A program made the position numbers and the translations under genes. Below are positions 8,663 to 16,939 of a stretch of DNA of 64,000 bases, piece after piece (the stretch's first letter is position 1; the number at the start of each line of letters is the position of its first letter). The stretch spans positions 1 through 64,000 of the forward strand of contig NZ_AUFN01000013.1 of assembly GCF_000426525.1 (NCBI RefSeq). The letters run 5' to 3'. This DNA comes from Nocardioides alkalitolerans DSM 16699. GTDB taxonomy: Bacteria > Actinomycetota > Actinomycetes > Propionibacteriales > Nocardioidaceae. The notes beneath the pieces were generated by a model, which saw only the letters and a program-made list of their open reading frames with translations, did no database searches and had not been told where the DNA came from.

Positions 8663-10104
8663 GCGGTCTTCCTCACCCCGTCGCCGTCGTCGGGCGTGGC
8701 CCGGCGGGAACCACCGCCCGTGGCGGCACGGCCGCGGTTCACCAGGTGGTAGTAGACGAGCACGAGGATCGTGCCGAGCGCGATGCCGCCGATCTGGAAG
8801 TCGTCGGTGACCACGAGGGTCACGTCGCCGACGCCGACGATGATGCCGGCGGCCAGGCCGACCAGGTTGACGGGGTTGCCGAAGTCGACCCGGTTCTCGA
8901 CCCAGATCTTGGCGCCGACGAGGCCGATCATCCCGTAGAGCACGACCGTGATGCCGCCGAGCACGCCGCCGGGGATCGCGTTGACGACCGCTCCGAACTT
9001 CGGGCAGAGGCCGAGAAGGATCGCGACGATCGCCGCCACGTAGTAGGCGGCCGTCGAGTAGACGCGGGTGGCCGACATGACGCCGATGTTCTCGGCGTAC
9101 GTCGTGGTGGGCGACCCGCCGAACGCCGAGGAGAAGGCGGTGGCGAAGCCGTCGGCGCCGATGGCGCGGCCCATGTAGGGGTCGAGGTCCTCACCGGTCA
9201 TCTCGGCGACGGCCTTCACGTGACCGGTGTTCTCCGCGATGAGGGCGATGACGCCGGGGATGACGAGCAGGATGAACGTGAGCGAGAAGCTCGGGCCGTG
9301 CACGACGCTGACGCCGTCGCCCAGCGTGCCGCTCGGGAAGCCGAGCCAGCTGGCGTTGCCGACCGCGTCCCAGTTGACGCGGTCGTGCTCGAACGCCGTG
9401 GCGACGCAGTAGAGGCCCTCCGGCGTGCAGGGGTTGCCGTCGGCGTCGAGGGTGTTGGCGCCCGGCAGCACCGAGCTGATGGTGCCGGTCGTGAGGTCGA
9501 GGGCGTACGAGAGCGCGTAGCCGAAGACGAGCGCGAGGAACACCGCGATGCGGCTCCAGAAGCCCGGCAGCAGGACCGCCGCGACGACCATGAACGACGC
9601 GGTCGCGAGCGCGACCCACTGGTCCTGGGGCCAGTAGGTGTTCGCCACGACGGGCGCGAGGTTGAAGCCGATGAGCATGACGACCGCGCCGGTGACGGCC
9701 GGCGGGAGCAGGCGGTTGATGAGGCCGGTGCCGCCGAAGTGCACCGCGAGCCCGATGGCCCCGAGCAGCAGCCCGGCGACCATGATCGCGCCGGTGACGT
9801 CCGAGGAGTCACCGCCCGAGGCCCGGATCGCGAAGACACCGCCCACGAACGAGGCGCTGGTGCCGAGGTAGCTCGGCACCTTGTTCTTCACGATGAGCAG
9901 GAACAGGATCGTGCAGACCCCGGAGAACATGATGGCCAGGTTGGCGTCGAGGCCCATGATGAGCGGGAACACGAAGGTGGCGCCGAACATGGCCACCACG
10001 TGCTGCGCGCCCAGCCCGATCGTCTTGCCCCACGACAGCCGCTGGTGCGGCGCCACGGCCTCCCCCGGAGCGGGATCGACCTTCTCCCACGTGAACAGAC
10101 CCAT
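8659..10104 (-). CDS. NCS2 family nucleobase (uracil/xanthine-type) permease
   Basis: 481 residues, about 12-14 hydrophobic segments. The N-terminal QHVVAMFGATFVFPLIMG is typical of the NCS2 (UraA/UacT/PbuX) family. Conserved functional regions are the glutamate in IALIAENTGHVKAV and AFGGSPTTTYAENIGVMS near the middle. NCS2 proteins are proton symporters of uracil, xanthine, urate or similar. I start at MGLFTWEKVD because GGGAGT lies seven bases upstream; the ATG 36 bases earlier has no ribosome site. First gene of the coupled operon, so import precedes oxidation. Sequence alone does not separate uracil from purine specificity. Confidence 0.9.
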   Translation of the reverse strand: MGLFTWEKVDPAPGEAVAPHQRLSWGKTIGLGAQHVVAMFGATFVFPLIMGLDANLAIMFSGVCTILFLLIVKNKVPSYLGTSASFVGGVFAIRASGGDSSDVTGAIMVAGLLLGAIGLAVHFGGTGLINRLLPPAVTGAVVMLIGFNLAPVVANTYWPQDQWVALATASFMVVAAVLLPGFWSRIAVFLALVFGYALSYALDLTTGTISSVLPGANTLDADGNPCTPEGLYCVATAFEHDRVNWDAVGNASWLGFPSGTLGDGVSVVHGPSFSLTFILLVIPGVIALIAENTGHVKAVAEMTGEDLDPYMGRAIGADGFATAFSSAFGGSPTTTYAENIGVMSATRVYSTAAYYVAAIVAILLGLCPKFGAVVNAIPGGVLGGITVVLYGMIGLVGAKIWVENRVDFGNPVNLVGLAAGIIVGVGDVTLVVTDDFQIGGIALGTILVLVYYHLVNRGRAATGGGSRRATPDDGDGVRKTA

Positions 10105-10221
10105 GCCGACTCCCTCACCGCGATCGTGCTGACCCGGCATGCGTGCCGGTCCGTCCGTGACCCGTGTGCCGGGCCCGTGCCGACCGAACCTAGTGCCGGC
10201 CCCGGGGCTCGGTAACGTCGA

Positions 10222-10233
10222 GTTCTGCCGAAC
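10222..10233. promoter_or_regulatory. Candidate PucR-type operator upstream of the permease operon
   Basis: GTTCTGCCGAAC has GTTC/GAAC arms and lies about 120 bases upstream of the permease start, between it and the PucR gene. The related GTTGTGCCAAC (complement strand) occurs in the promoter on the other side of pucR, differing by one substitution and one base of spacing. Weak evidence: only two sites, short arms. Confidence 0.3.
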
Positions 10234-10299
10234 GACCGGTCCAGCCTGTAGCAGGACTCGCCCGCGCGTCCAGGGCGACGGCGGGCGCGCGTCGTACCG

Positions 10300-11685
10300 T
10301 CACGGAACGGTGACCCGGCCGCGACCGTCCCGCCCGGCGGCCGGCTCCCGCGGGCCCTCGCGGACGCCGGGCCGCAGCACCTCGAGCACCCGCAGCGCCA
10401 CCGCGACGTCGAGCCGGAGGTGCGGGTCGCGCGACAGCGGACCGAGCAGCCGCTCGAGCTTGCCGACCCGGTAGCGCATCGTGTTGTAGTGGAAGAACTG
10501 GGTGCGCGCGGCCTCCGCGACGTTGAAGTTCGTGTCGAGCAGCACCTGCAGCGTCTCCCGCAGGTCGACGGCCTCGGCGTCGTCGCCGGCCAGCGGCCCG
10601 AGCACGTCGGCGGTGAACGACGCCAGCTCGGCCTCGTCGGGCACGAGGGCGATCAGGCGGTGCACGCCCAGCTGGTCGAAGTACGTCGTCGAGCGGCCGC
10701 CGTGGACCCGTCGGCCGACCTCGACCGCACGTCGCGCCTGGGCGTAGGCGTCGGGCAGGGCGGCGATGCCCGTCACCACCCGGCTGACCCCGACGGAGAA
10801 CGGCCGGCGACCGCCGCCCCGGTCCCCCGCGACCCCGGCCACGATGCGGCCCACCGAGCGCTCCGCGAACGCGCCGAGGTCGACCTCGGGGGCGTCGTCG
10901 GCGCCGGACGTCCCGCCCCCCGGGGGCCGCAGCGGCACGATCGTCACGACCTCGGAGGAGAAGTCGACGCTGGGCGCGGAGTCGTCGTGGCCCTTCGCCA
11001 CCACGCTCCACGCGTGGGCGAACCGCTCCTGCCAGCGGCGACGCACCCGGCTCGAGACCGGCGACTCCCCCGCGTCGAGGGGGTCGATCTCGGCCGCGAC
11101 GACCACGACGGGCCAGGTCAGGTCCCAGCCGAAGGAGCGGGCGTGCTCCACGACGTACTGCTCGTTGCCCGCCCGTCGCAGGAAGACGTCGCGCAGGAAG
11201 TCGCCGCGGTACTTGTTCTCGACCGCGGTCACCGCCTCCTCCCGGGTGATGAGCAGCGCCGCGACCGCGGCGGCGCGCTCGAGCGCGTGCACGTCGTCGG
11301 CGCTGACCGGGCCCTCGGCGCGGAAGGCCACCAGCCGGCCCAGGTCGTCGCCGCCGGCCACGATCCGCAGCTGCCGCAGCTCGCCGGCCCCGACCTCGAT
11401 GCCGCGCCCGCTGGCGCGCTCGACGCGGAAGCGGCCGGTCGGGTCGACGAGCTCGCGCTCGGTCAGCGCGGCCCAGGACGCGTCGGAGACCACGGCCGCC
11501 CGCTCCCGACCGTCGGTCGACGTGACGAGCACGTCGACGCCGAGCACGCGGGCGACCTCCGCAGCGATCTGGTCGAGCGCCCCGCCCTCGAGCACGATCT
11601 GGGTCAGGGCCGTGTGCAGCGCGTCGATCCGCGCCAGTGCCGCCGCAGCAGCTTCACCGGTGGTTATCAAGGTTTGTCCTCGCAT
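10300..11685 (-). CDS. PucR family transcriptional regulator
   Basis: 461 residues. The C-terminal PucR-type helix-turn-helix is clear: ETLQVLLDTNFNVAEAARTQ followed by FHYNTMRYRVGKLERLLG. Before it lies a GGDEF-like region common in PucR/CdaR proteins (FSVGVSRVV, DAYAQARRAVEVG), and the N-terminal part resembles the purine-catabolism regulator sensory domain. PucR activates purine degradation genes in Bacillus; family members also control other nitrogen-compound pathways. It sits between the permease-hydroxylase operon (same strand) and the divergent AllH/FdrA/AllG genes, so it is the obvious shared regulator. The ATG is preceded by only a weak GGAA. Confidence 0.9.
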   Translation of the reverse strand: MRGQTLITTGEAAAAALARIDALHTALTQIVLEGGALDQIAAEVARVLGVDVLVTSTDGRERAAVVSDASWAALTERELVDPTGRFRVERASGRGIEVGAGELRQLRIVAGGDDLGRLVAFRAEGPVSADDVHALERAAAVAALLITREEAVTAVENKYRGDFLRDVFLRRAGNEQYVVEHARSFGWDLTWPVVVVAAEIDPLDAGESPVSSRVRRRWQERFAHAWSVVAKGHDDSAPSVDFSSEVVTIVPLRPPGGGTSGADDAPEVDLGAFAERSVGRIVAGVAGDRGGGRRPFSVGVSRVVTGIAALPDAYAQARRAVEVGRRVHGGRSTTYFDQLGVHRLIALVPDEAELASFTADVLGPLAGDDAEAVDLRETLQVLLDTNFNVAEAARTQFFHYNTMRYRVGKLERLLGPLSRDPHLRLDVAVALRVLEVLRPGVREGPREPAAGRDGRGRVTVP

Positions 11686-11694
11686 CGACGTTCC

Positions 11695-11705
11695 GTTGGC
11701 ACAAC
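11695..11705. promoter_or_regulatory. Candidate PucR-type operator in the divergent promoter
   Basis: GTTGGCACAAC has GTTG/CAAC arms around GCA and lies in the 62-bp gap between the pucR start and the DUF2877 gene. Read on the other strand it is GTTGTGCCAAC, close to GTTCTGCCGAAC upstream of the permease. A TTG/CAA-type core is plausible for PucR, but this is inference from two sites. Confidence 0.35.
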
Positions 11706-11747
11706 CTCACATCGCCGGAGTGTAGGCCCGCTGACTAGGTTCGGGGC

Positions 11748-12602
11748 GTGACCCGTCGAGCTCCTGGCCCCCGCGTGGTGCCGGCCGCCGCTCCCGCCCG
11801 GGTGCGCGACCGCCTCGCCGCGGCGTCGGGCCCCGTGCCGGTCGTGCACCGCGGCCTCCACGCGCTCTACCTCCGCCTCGACGACCTGTGCGTCGGGGTG
11901 ACGGCCGCCGGGGCGACCTCGGTGCCGTGCGCCCTGCGCGTCGCCTCCCCCGACCTCGGCCCGCTCGCCGCGGTGCGCTCGGCCCGGGTCGCCGACGGGG
12001 TGCTGCACCTCGACGACTCCGCCGTCGTCGTGCGCCGCCTCGTCGACGTCTCCGTCCCCCGCCTCGACCCCGCCCCGCTGCGGCAGGTGCCCCTCGCCCG
12101 GGGCGCGGCCGACGTCGTCGGCGCGGTCGCCGCCGAGCTGCCCGCCCCCGCGCTGCGGCTCCTGGCCGCCGGCGACCCGGCCGCGGTGCTCCTGCTGGTC
12201 GGCCGGGGCAGCGGGCTGACGCCCCTCGGCGACGACGTGCTCGCGGGGTGGCTCGCGCTGCACCGGGCCTCCGGCGCCGCCGCCCCCGCCGTCGAGGACG
12301 CCGTCGTCCGACACCTCGGCCGCACCACCCTGCTCTCCGCCACGCTCCTCGACTGCGCCCTGCGCGGCGAGGTGCTCCCGCAGTACGCCGCCGTGGTCCG
12401 GGCCCTGCCCGGCCACCTGGCCGGCACGGGTCGGCCCGCGCTGCAGGCCGCCGTCACCGACCTGGTGCGGGTCGGCCACACCTCGGGCGCCGGCCTGCTG
12501 CTCGGCCTGCGCACGGCGATCGACCACCTCACGAACCAGCACACGTCCCCGCTCACGTCCCCCCGCTCCCTCGTCCCGTCCCACGGAGGCCATGCCGCAT
12601 GA
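11748..12602 (+). CDS. allH: DUF2877 protein, AllH (YlbF)-like oxamate carbamoyltransferase component
   Basis: 284 residues. The DUF2877 signature GRGSGLTPLGDDVLAGWL is intact and is followed by the second family motif around VRVGHTSGAGLLLGL. In E. coli the equivalent YlbF works with FdrA and YlbE; the three have been linked to carbamoyl transfer from oxalurate, giving oxamate and carbamoyl phosphate. The GTG start faces pucR, and its stop overlaps the start of fdrA (ATGA). Two features are notable: the N-terminus is short and the last 25 residues (TNQHTSPLTS onward) look like spacer. The exact substrate is unknown. Confidence 0.85.
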   Translation: MTRRAPGPRVVPAAAPARVRDRLAAASGPVPVVHRGLHALYLRLDDLCVGVTAAGATSVPCALRVASPDLGPLAAVRSARVADGVLHLDDSAVVVRRLVDVSVPRLDPAPLRQVPLARGAADVVGAVAAELPAPALRLLAAGDPAAVLLLVGRGSGLTPLGDDVLAGWLALHRASGAAAPAVEDAVVRHLGRTTLLSATLLDCALRGEVLPQYAAVVRALPGHLAGTGRPALQAAVTDLVRVGHTSGAGLLLGLRTAIDHLTNQHTSPLTSPRSLVPSHGGHAA

Positions 12603-14032
12603 GTCACGAGCACGTCGAGGTCCGAGCCGGCGCCTATGCCGACTCCGTCGCCCTCCTCCAGGTGAGCCGCACCGTGGCCGGGACCCCGGGGGTGGAGGCG
12701 GCGCAGGTGGCGATGGCGACCGACCTCAACCTCGAGGTGCTGGCCCAGATGGGGTTCACCCTGCCGGCGACCACGCCCGACGCGATGGTCGTCGCCCTGC
12801 GCCTGGCCGACGCCGACGCGCTGCCCGCCGCGCTGGCCGCGGTCGACGCGGCACTGGTGCGCCGCCGCAGCGACACGACCGCCGAGGTCGCCCCGCACCG
12901 CACCACCCGGGCCGCCCTGCGCGAGCACGGCGGCGACCTGGCGCTGGTGTCGGTGCCCGGCAGCGGCGCCTTCCTGGAGGCGATGGACGCCCTCGACGCC
13001 GACCGCGACGTCATGGTCTTCAGCGACAACGTGCCGCTCGCCCAGGAGGTGGCGCTCAAGCGCACGGCCGCCGAGCGTGGGCTCCTCGTCATGGGCCCCG
13101 ACTGCGGCACCGCCGTCGTCGGCGGGGTCGGGCTCGGGTTCGCCAACGTGGTCGAGCCGGGCCCGGTCGGCCTCGTCGCCGCCTCCGGCACCGGCTGCCA
13201 GCAGCTGCTCGCCCTGCTCGACCGGGCCGGCGTCGGGGTCGCCTCGGCGCTCGGCGTCGGCGGACGCGACCTCTCGGCCGAGGTCGGTGGGCTCGCGACG
13301 CTGGAGGCCCTGCGCCGCCTCGACGCCGACCCGGCGGTCGAGGTCATCGTGCTCGTCTCCAAGCCCCCGGCGCCCGAGGTCGGCGAGGCGGTCGAGCGGG
13401 CCGCCGCCGCCCTCTCGACGCCCGTCGAGCTCGCGCTGCTCGGCCCGGGCCGTGCCGACCTCACCGAGGTCGCCGAGCGGGTCGTCACCCGCCTGGGCCT
13501 CAGCGTCGACCTGGCTCCGTCGGGCACCGCCCGGGCCGCGGTCGACGGCACGCTGGTGCGCGGGCTCTACGTCGGCGGCACCCTGGCCCAGGAGGCGGCG
13601 CTGCTGCTCGCGGACGGCACCGGCACGACGGTCGGCCGCGCGGCCGCCGACCTCGCGGGCCCCGGGCACGCCGTCGTCGACTTCGGCGACGACGAGCTCA
13701 CCGTGGGCCGGGCCCACCCGATGATCGACCCCACGCTCCGCGACGAGCACCTCGCCCGCGTGCTCGCCGACCCCGCCACCGGCGCCGTGGTGCTCGACGT
13801 CGTGCTCGGCCACGGCGCCGAGGCCGACCCCGCAGCCGGCCTGGCGCCGCTGGTGGCCGGGAGCGCCGTACCCGTGGTCGTCGCGCTCGTCGGCACGCGG
13901 GGCGACCCGCAGGGCCACGACGCCCAGGCCGCCGCGCTCGTCGCGGCCGGCGCCGAGGTCCACCCGTCCAACGCGGCCGCCGTCCGACGCGCGCTCGCCC
14001 TCGCCCTCTCCCCCGCAGGAGGAGCCGCATGA
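12599..14032 (+). CDS. fdrA: FdrA/AllF-like acyl-CoA-synthetase-fold subunit
   Basis: 477 residues of the FdrA family, built on the succinyl-CoA synthetase alpha fold with CoA/nucleotide-binding-like glycine loops (VSVPGSGAFLEAMDA, LLVMGPDCGTAVVGG, LVAASGTGCQQLLALLDRAG) and a ligase-type C-terminal half. FdrA proteins pair with DUF1116 and DUF2877 partners; the E. coli set is linked to oxamate carbamoyltransferase activity in allantoin catabolism. The ATG overlaps the DUF2877 stop and its own stop overlaps the DUF1116 start, so the three subunits should be made in fixed ratio. No carbamate kinase gene, the usual next step, lies in this window. Confidence 0.88.
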   Translation: MSHEHVEVRAGAYADSVALLQVSRTVAGTPGVEAAQVAMATDLNLEVLAQMGFTLPATTPDAMVVALRLADADALPAALAAVDAALVRRRSDTTAEVAPHRTTRAALREHGGDLALVSVPGSGAFLEAMDALDADRDVMVFSDNVPLAQEVALKRTAAERGLLVMGPDCGTAVVGGVGLGFANVVEPGPVGLVAASGTGCQQLLALLDRAGVGVASALGVGGRDLSAEVGGLATLEALRRLDADPAVEVIVLVSKPPAPEVGEAVERAAAALSTPVELALLGPGRADLTEVAERVVTRLGLSVDLAPSGTARAAVDGTLVRGLYVGGTLAQEAALLLADGTGTTVGRAAADLAGPGHAVVDFGDDELTVGRAHPMIDPTLRDEHLARVLADPATGAVVLDVVLGHGAEADPAAGLAPLVAGSAVPVVVALVGTRGDPQGHDAQAAALVAAGAEVHPSNAAAVRRALALALSPAGGAA

Positions 14033-15465
14033 GCAGCCCCGCCCCCACCCCCGAGCGCGTCACGACCTCCGGGATCGCCCTGCTCTCCGACGCCCTCGTC
14101 GACCAGGCCGTCGCCGTCGACCGCGTCGACTGGCGTCCGCCCATGCCGGGCACGGAGGCCGACCTCGTCACCGTCGCGGGCGACCCGCTGCGCCGTACGG
14201 CGAACGCCCGCGCCCTCGAGGCGGTCCTCGGCGTCCAGGCGACGCTCGTCGACGTGGCGCCCGCGTCCGAGGTGCTCGGCCTGGGCCGCGGCGAGTTCCT
14301 GCACGCCGGTCCCCCGATCACCTGGGACCGCGCGTCGGGCCCGCTGCGCGGCGGGCTCATGGCCGGCGCGGCCTTCGAGGGTCTCGTCGACGACCCGGAG
14401 GCGGCCCCCGCGTCGTTCGCCGACGGCACCTTCACGCTCGGCCCCTGCCACCACCGCGGTGCGGTGGGCCCGATGGCGGGCGTCGTCACGCCGTCGATGT
14501 GGATGTTCGTGCTGGAGGACCCGGAGACCGGCCGACGCACCTACTGCTCGCTCAACGAGGGCCTCGGCAAGGTGCTGCGGTACGGCGCCTACTCCCCCGA
14601 CGTGCTCGAGCGCCTGCGCTGGATGGCCGACGTGCTCGGCCCGCTGCTGCGCGCGGCGGTGCGGGCGAAGGCGGCCGACACCTCGCCGAAGGGCGGCGCG
14701 GTCGACGTCACCGGGATCCTCACCCAGATGCTGCAGATGGGCGACGAGGCCCACAACCGCAACCGGGCGGGCACGCTCATGCTGCTGCGCGACCTCGCGC
14801 CCTACCTGGTGACCGCGGGACCCGACGCCGGCTTCAGCGCCGACGACGTCGCCGCCGCGCTGGCCTTCGTGGGCGGCAACGACCACTTCTTCCTCAACCT
14901 CGCCATGCCCGCCTGCAAGCTGGCGCTCGACGCGGCCCGCGGCATCGAGGGCGCCACGCTCGTCGTGGCGATGGCGCGCAACGGCACCGACTTCGGCATC
15001 CAGACGGCCGGCACGGGCGACGAGTGGTTCACCGGTCCGGCCCAGGTGGCGGAGGGACTGTTCCTCGGCGACTACGGGCCCGACGACGCGAACCCCGACA
15101 TCGGCGACTCGGCCATCACCGAGACGGCCGGCATCGGCGGGTTCGCCATGGCCACGGCCCCGGCGATCGTGCGGCTGGTCGGCGGCTCCGTGCCCGACGC
15201 CCTCGCGACGACGCGGCGGATGCACGAGATCACGCTGGGCGAGAACCCCCGGTGGCAGGTGCCGGTGCTGGAGTTCCAGGGCACCCCGACCGGCATCGAC
15301 GTCTCCCTCGTCTGCCGCACCGGGATCCTGCCGCAGATCAACACCGGCATGGCCGGCAAGGTCGCCGGCGTGGGCCAGGTCGGCGCCGGCCTCGTGACCC
15401 CGCCGGCCGAGATCTTCCCCGCGGCGCTCGCGCGGCTCGCCGAGCTGGCGCGCGCCCGCGGCTGA
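14029..15465 (+). CDS. allG: DUF1116 protein, AllG (YlbE)-like oxamate carbamoyltransferase component
   Basis: 478 residues, typical length for DUF1116 (YlbE). Conserved segments include TLGPCHHRGAVGPMAGVV, SLNEGLGKVLRYGA, ILTQMLQMGDEAHNRNRAG, VGGNDHFFLNLAMPACK and MARNGTDFGIQTAGTG. This is the large partner of FdrA in the three-part carbamoyltransferase. It ends the coupled trio; its ATG overlaps the fdrA stop. Together with the opposite-strand permease, molybdenum hydroxylase and amidase, it would allow an N-carbamoyl product to be split to carbamoyl phosphate for ATP and nitrogen. That route is inference. Confidence 0.88.
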   Translation: MSSPAPTPERVTTSGIALLSDALVDQAVAVDRVDWRPPMPGTEADLVTVAGDPLRRTANARALEAVLGVQATLVDVAPASEVLGLGRGEFLHAGPPITWDRASGPLRGGLMAGAAFEGLVDDPEAAPASFADGTFTLGPCHHRGAVGPMAGVVTPSMWMFVLEDPETGRRTYCSLNEGLGKVLRYGAYSPDVLERLRWMADVLGPLLRAAVRAKAADTSPKGGAVDVTGILTQMLQMGDEAHNRNRAGTLMLLRDLAPYLVTAGPDAGFSADDVAAALAFVGGNDHFFLNLAMPACKLALDAARGIEGATLVVAMARNGTDFGIQTAGTGDEWFTGPAQVAEGLFLGDYGPDDANPDIGDSAITETAGIGGFAMATAPAIVRLVGGSVPDALATTRRMHEITLGENPRWQVPVLEFQGTPTGIDVSLVCRTGILPQINTGMAGKVAGVGQVGAGLVTPPAEIFPAALARLAELARARG

Positions 15466-15479
15466 CCGGGCAGCTGTCG

Positions 15480-15515
15480 GGCGGCTCGTCAGGCGGCTCG
15501 TCAGGCGGCTCGTCA
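15480..15515. repeat. Three perfect 12-bp tandem repeats
   Basis: GGCGGCTCGTCA is present three times head to tail, right after the DUF1116 stop codon, and the following bases start a fourth partial copy. The repeat lies between convergent genes. A multiple of three suggests slippage in formerly coding DNA, perhaps an earlier C-terminal tail. Confidence 0.85.
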
Positions 15516-15523
15516 GGCGCCGG

Positions 15524-15838
15524 TCAGGAGGGCTGCCAGTACGCCGCGACCATGTCGACGCGGCCGGAGGCCGTCAGCGGGGTGCCCTCCTCGGCGTACG
15601 CCGCGTGGGCCCGCTCGTCGTGGCTCGGGGGCAGCGAGCCGTCGGCGCGCACGACGCGCCACCACGGCAGGCCGTCCGCCTCGCGCGCCATCACGGAGCC
15701 GACGCGGCGGGGGCCGCTGCCCACGACGTCGGCGATCGAGCCGTACGTCGTGACCCGGCCCGGCGGCACCTGCTCGACCACCGCCAGCACCGCCTCGACG
15801 TACGCCTCGCGCGGGTCCGGCGGGTCGCTGTGGCTCAC
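15524..15838 (-). CDS. Alkyltransferase-like (ATL) DNA repair protein of the MGMT family
   Basis: 104 residues covering only the MGMT C-terminal DNA-binding domain: VPPGRVTTYGSIADVVGSG is the helix-turn-helix region with the arginine finger. Where methyltransferases have PCHRV, this protein reads PWWRVVRADGSL, so the acceptor cysteine is replaced by tryptophan as in ATL proteins. ATLs bind O6-alkylguanine without repairing it and flag it for nucleotide excision repair. The second tryptophan in place of the usual histidine is unusual. GTG start. It is convergent with the DUF1116 gene. Confidence 0.9.
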   Translation of the reverse strand: MSHSDPPDPREAYVEAVLAVVEQVPPGRVTTYGSIADVVGSGPRRVGSVMAREADGLPWWRVVRADGSLPPSHDERAHAAYAEEGTPLTASGRVDMVAAYWQPS

Positions 15839-15891
15839 GTGCCCACGGTAGCGACCCGCCGGCCCCCGTCGGTCAGGTGCGTCGGCCGACC

Positions 15892-16794
15892 TCAGCCGAG
15901 CGGCAGCGCGCGGAACGGCTCCGTGCCGGCCGCCAGGGTGAGACCGTCGATGCCCGCGTGGGTCTGCGCGTAGGCCAGCTCGCGGGAGAGGTCACCGACG
16001 CCGTTGGAGAGCGGCACCGGCGCGAGCGCCAGCGTGGAGAGCGTGCCGAGCGCCCGGCCCTGCGCGTCGAGGAAGCCCGAGCCGGAGTCTCCCGGGACGC
16101 CCGGCGTCACGGTGTAGACCGAGTGCGTCCAGCCGCCGCCGCTCTGGCCGAGGCTCGTGCCCACCTTGGGCGAGAGGATCTCGACGCCGGCGCGCAGGCT
16201 CGAGTTGCCGAAGGAGTAGACGGCCGTCGCCGCCCCGTTGCCGGTGGTGTTGAGCGCGACCGGGCCGCCGAAGAACGGCACGGACGGGTTGACGTCGTCG
16301 GTGTCGGCGGCGTCGACCTGCACCAGGGCGAAGTCGTTGTAGGCGCAGGTGTCGGCGTCGGTCTCACCGACCGCGTCCATCGCGAGCCAGCTCGAGTAGA
16401 CCAGCGTGCCGCCGCCCACGCGCTCGCCGGCACCGAGGAGCGAGCCGCCCTCGACGAAGTCGACCGGGGTGCCCAGCGGCAGCGAGCCGGCCTCGCACCC
16501 GTTGGTGTCCGTCGCCTCGCCCAGGCCCGCGCAGTGCGCGGCGTAGCCGACGTACGTCGCGCCGGCGGCGTCGGTGAAGACGAAGTTCGCGGTGCACTGC
16601 GCGCCGTCGGTGTACATCTGCACACCCGGGTGGATGGCGGCGGAGTCGGCCGGGGCCCAGTCGGTGCGGGGCGCGGCGGAGGCCGGGGCGGAGGACGCGA
16701 CGGTCACGGCGAGGGCCGAGACCAGGGTCGTGGCGGCGAGGCCGGCGAGGGTACGGCGCGCGCCGGCGGAGGAGGGGGTCCGAGAGAGGGTCAT
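15892..16794 (-). CDS. Secreted trypsin-like (S1) serine protease
   Basis: 300 residues. A signal peptide is clear: a charged start, the hydrophobic LAGLAATTLVSALAVTVASS and cleavage near ASA-A at about residue 40. The catalytic triad is present: His in YAAHCAG, Asp in YNDFALVQVD and Ser in PGDSGSGFLD. Paired cysteines suggest disulfides, fitting an exported enzyme. It resembles short actinobacterial chymotrypsin-fold exoproteases, without an obvious propeptide domain. It stands alone; promoter signals were not clear. Confidence 0.9.
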   Translation of the reverse strand: MTLSRTPSSAGARRTLAGLAATTLVSALAVTVASSAPASAAPRTDWAPADSAAIHPGVQMYTDGAQCTANFVFTDAAGATYVGYAAHCAGLGEATDTNGCEAGSLPLGTPVDFVEGGSLLGAGERVGGGTLVYSSWLAMDAVGETDADTCAYNDFALVQVDAADTDDVNPSVPFFGGPVALNTTGNGAATAVYSFGNSSLRAGVEILSPKVGTSLGQSGGGWTHSVYTVTPGVPGDSGSGFLDAQGRALGTLSTLALAPVPLSNGVGDLSRELAYAQTHAGIDGLTLAAGTEPFRALPLG

Positions 16795-16877
16795 GCTCGG
16801 TGAACGGTCGTCCCCCGCGCGGGGTTACGCACGAGTAGTGACCCGGGACACACGCCACGGGCCCTGCCGGGACGCCG

Positions 16878-16912
16878 CGAGGGCCGGCCCCCGTGCGGGA
16901 GGCCGGCCCTCG
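16878..16912 (-). terminator. Hairpin terminator downstream of moeZ
   Basis: CGAGGGCCGGCC and its exact complement form a 12-bp stem with an inner CCCG/CGGG pair, 28 bases past the moeZ stop and before the protease promoter region. No T-run. Confidence 0.7.
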
Positions 16913-16939
16913 TGGGGTCGAGCAGTGAGGCGTGAGCGG

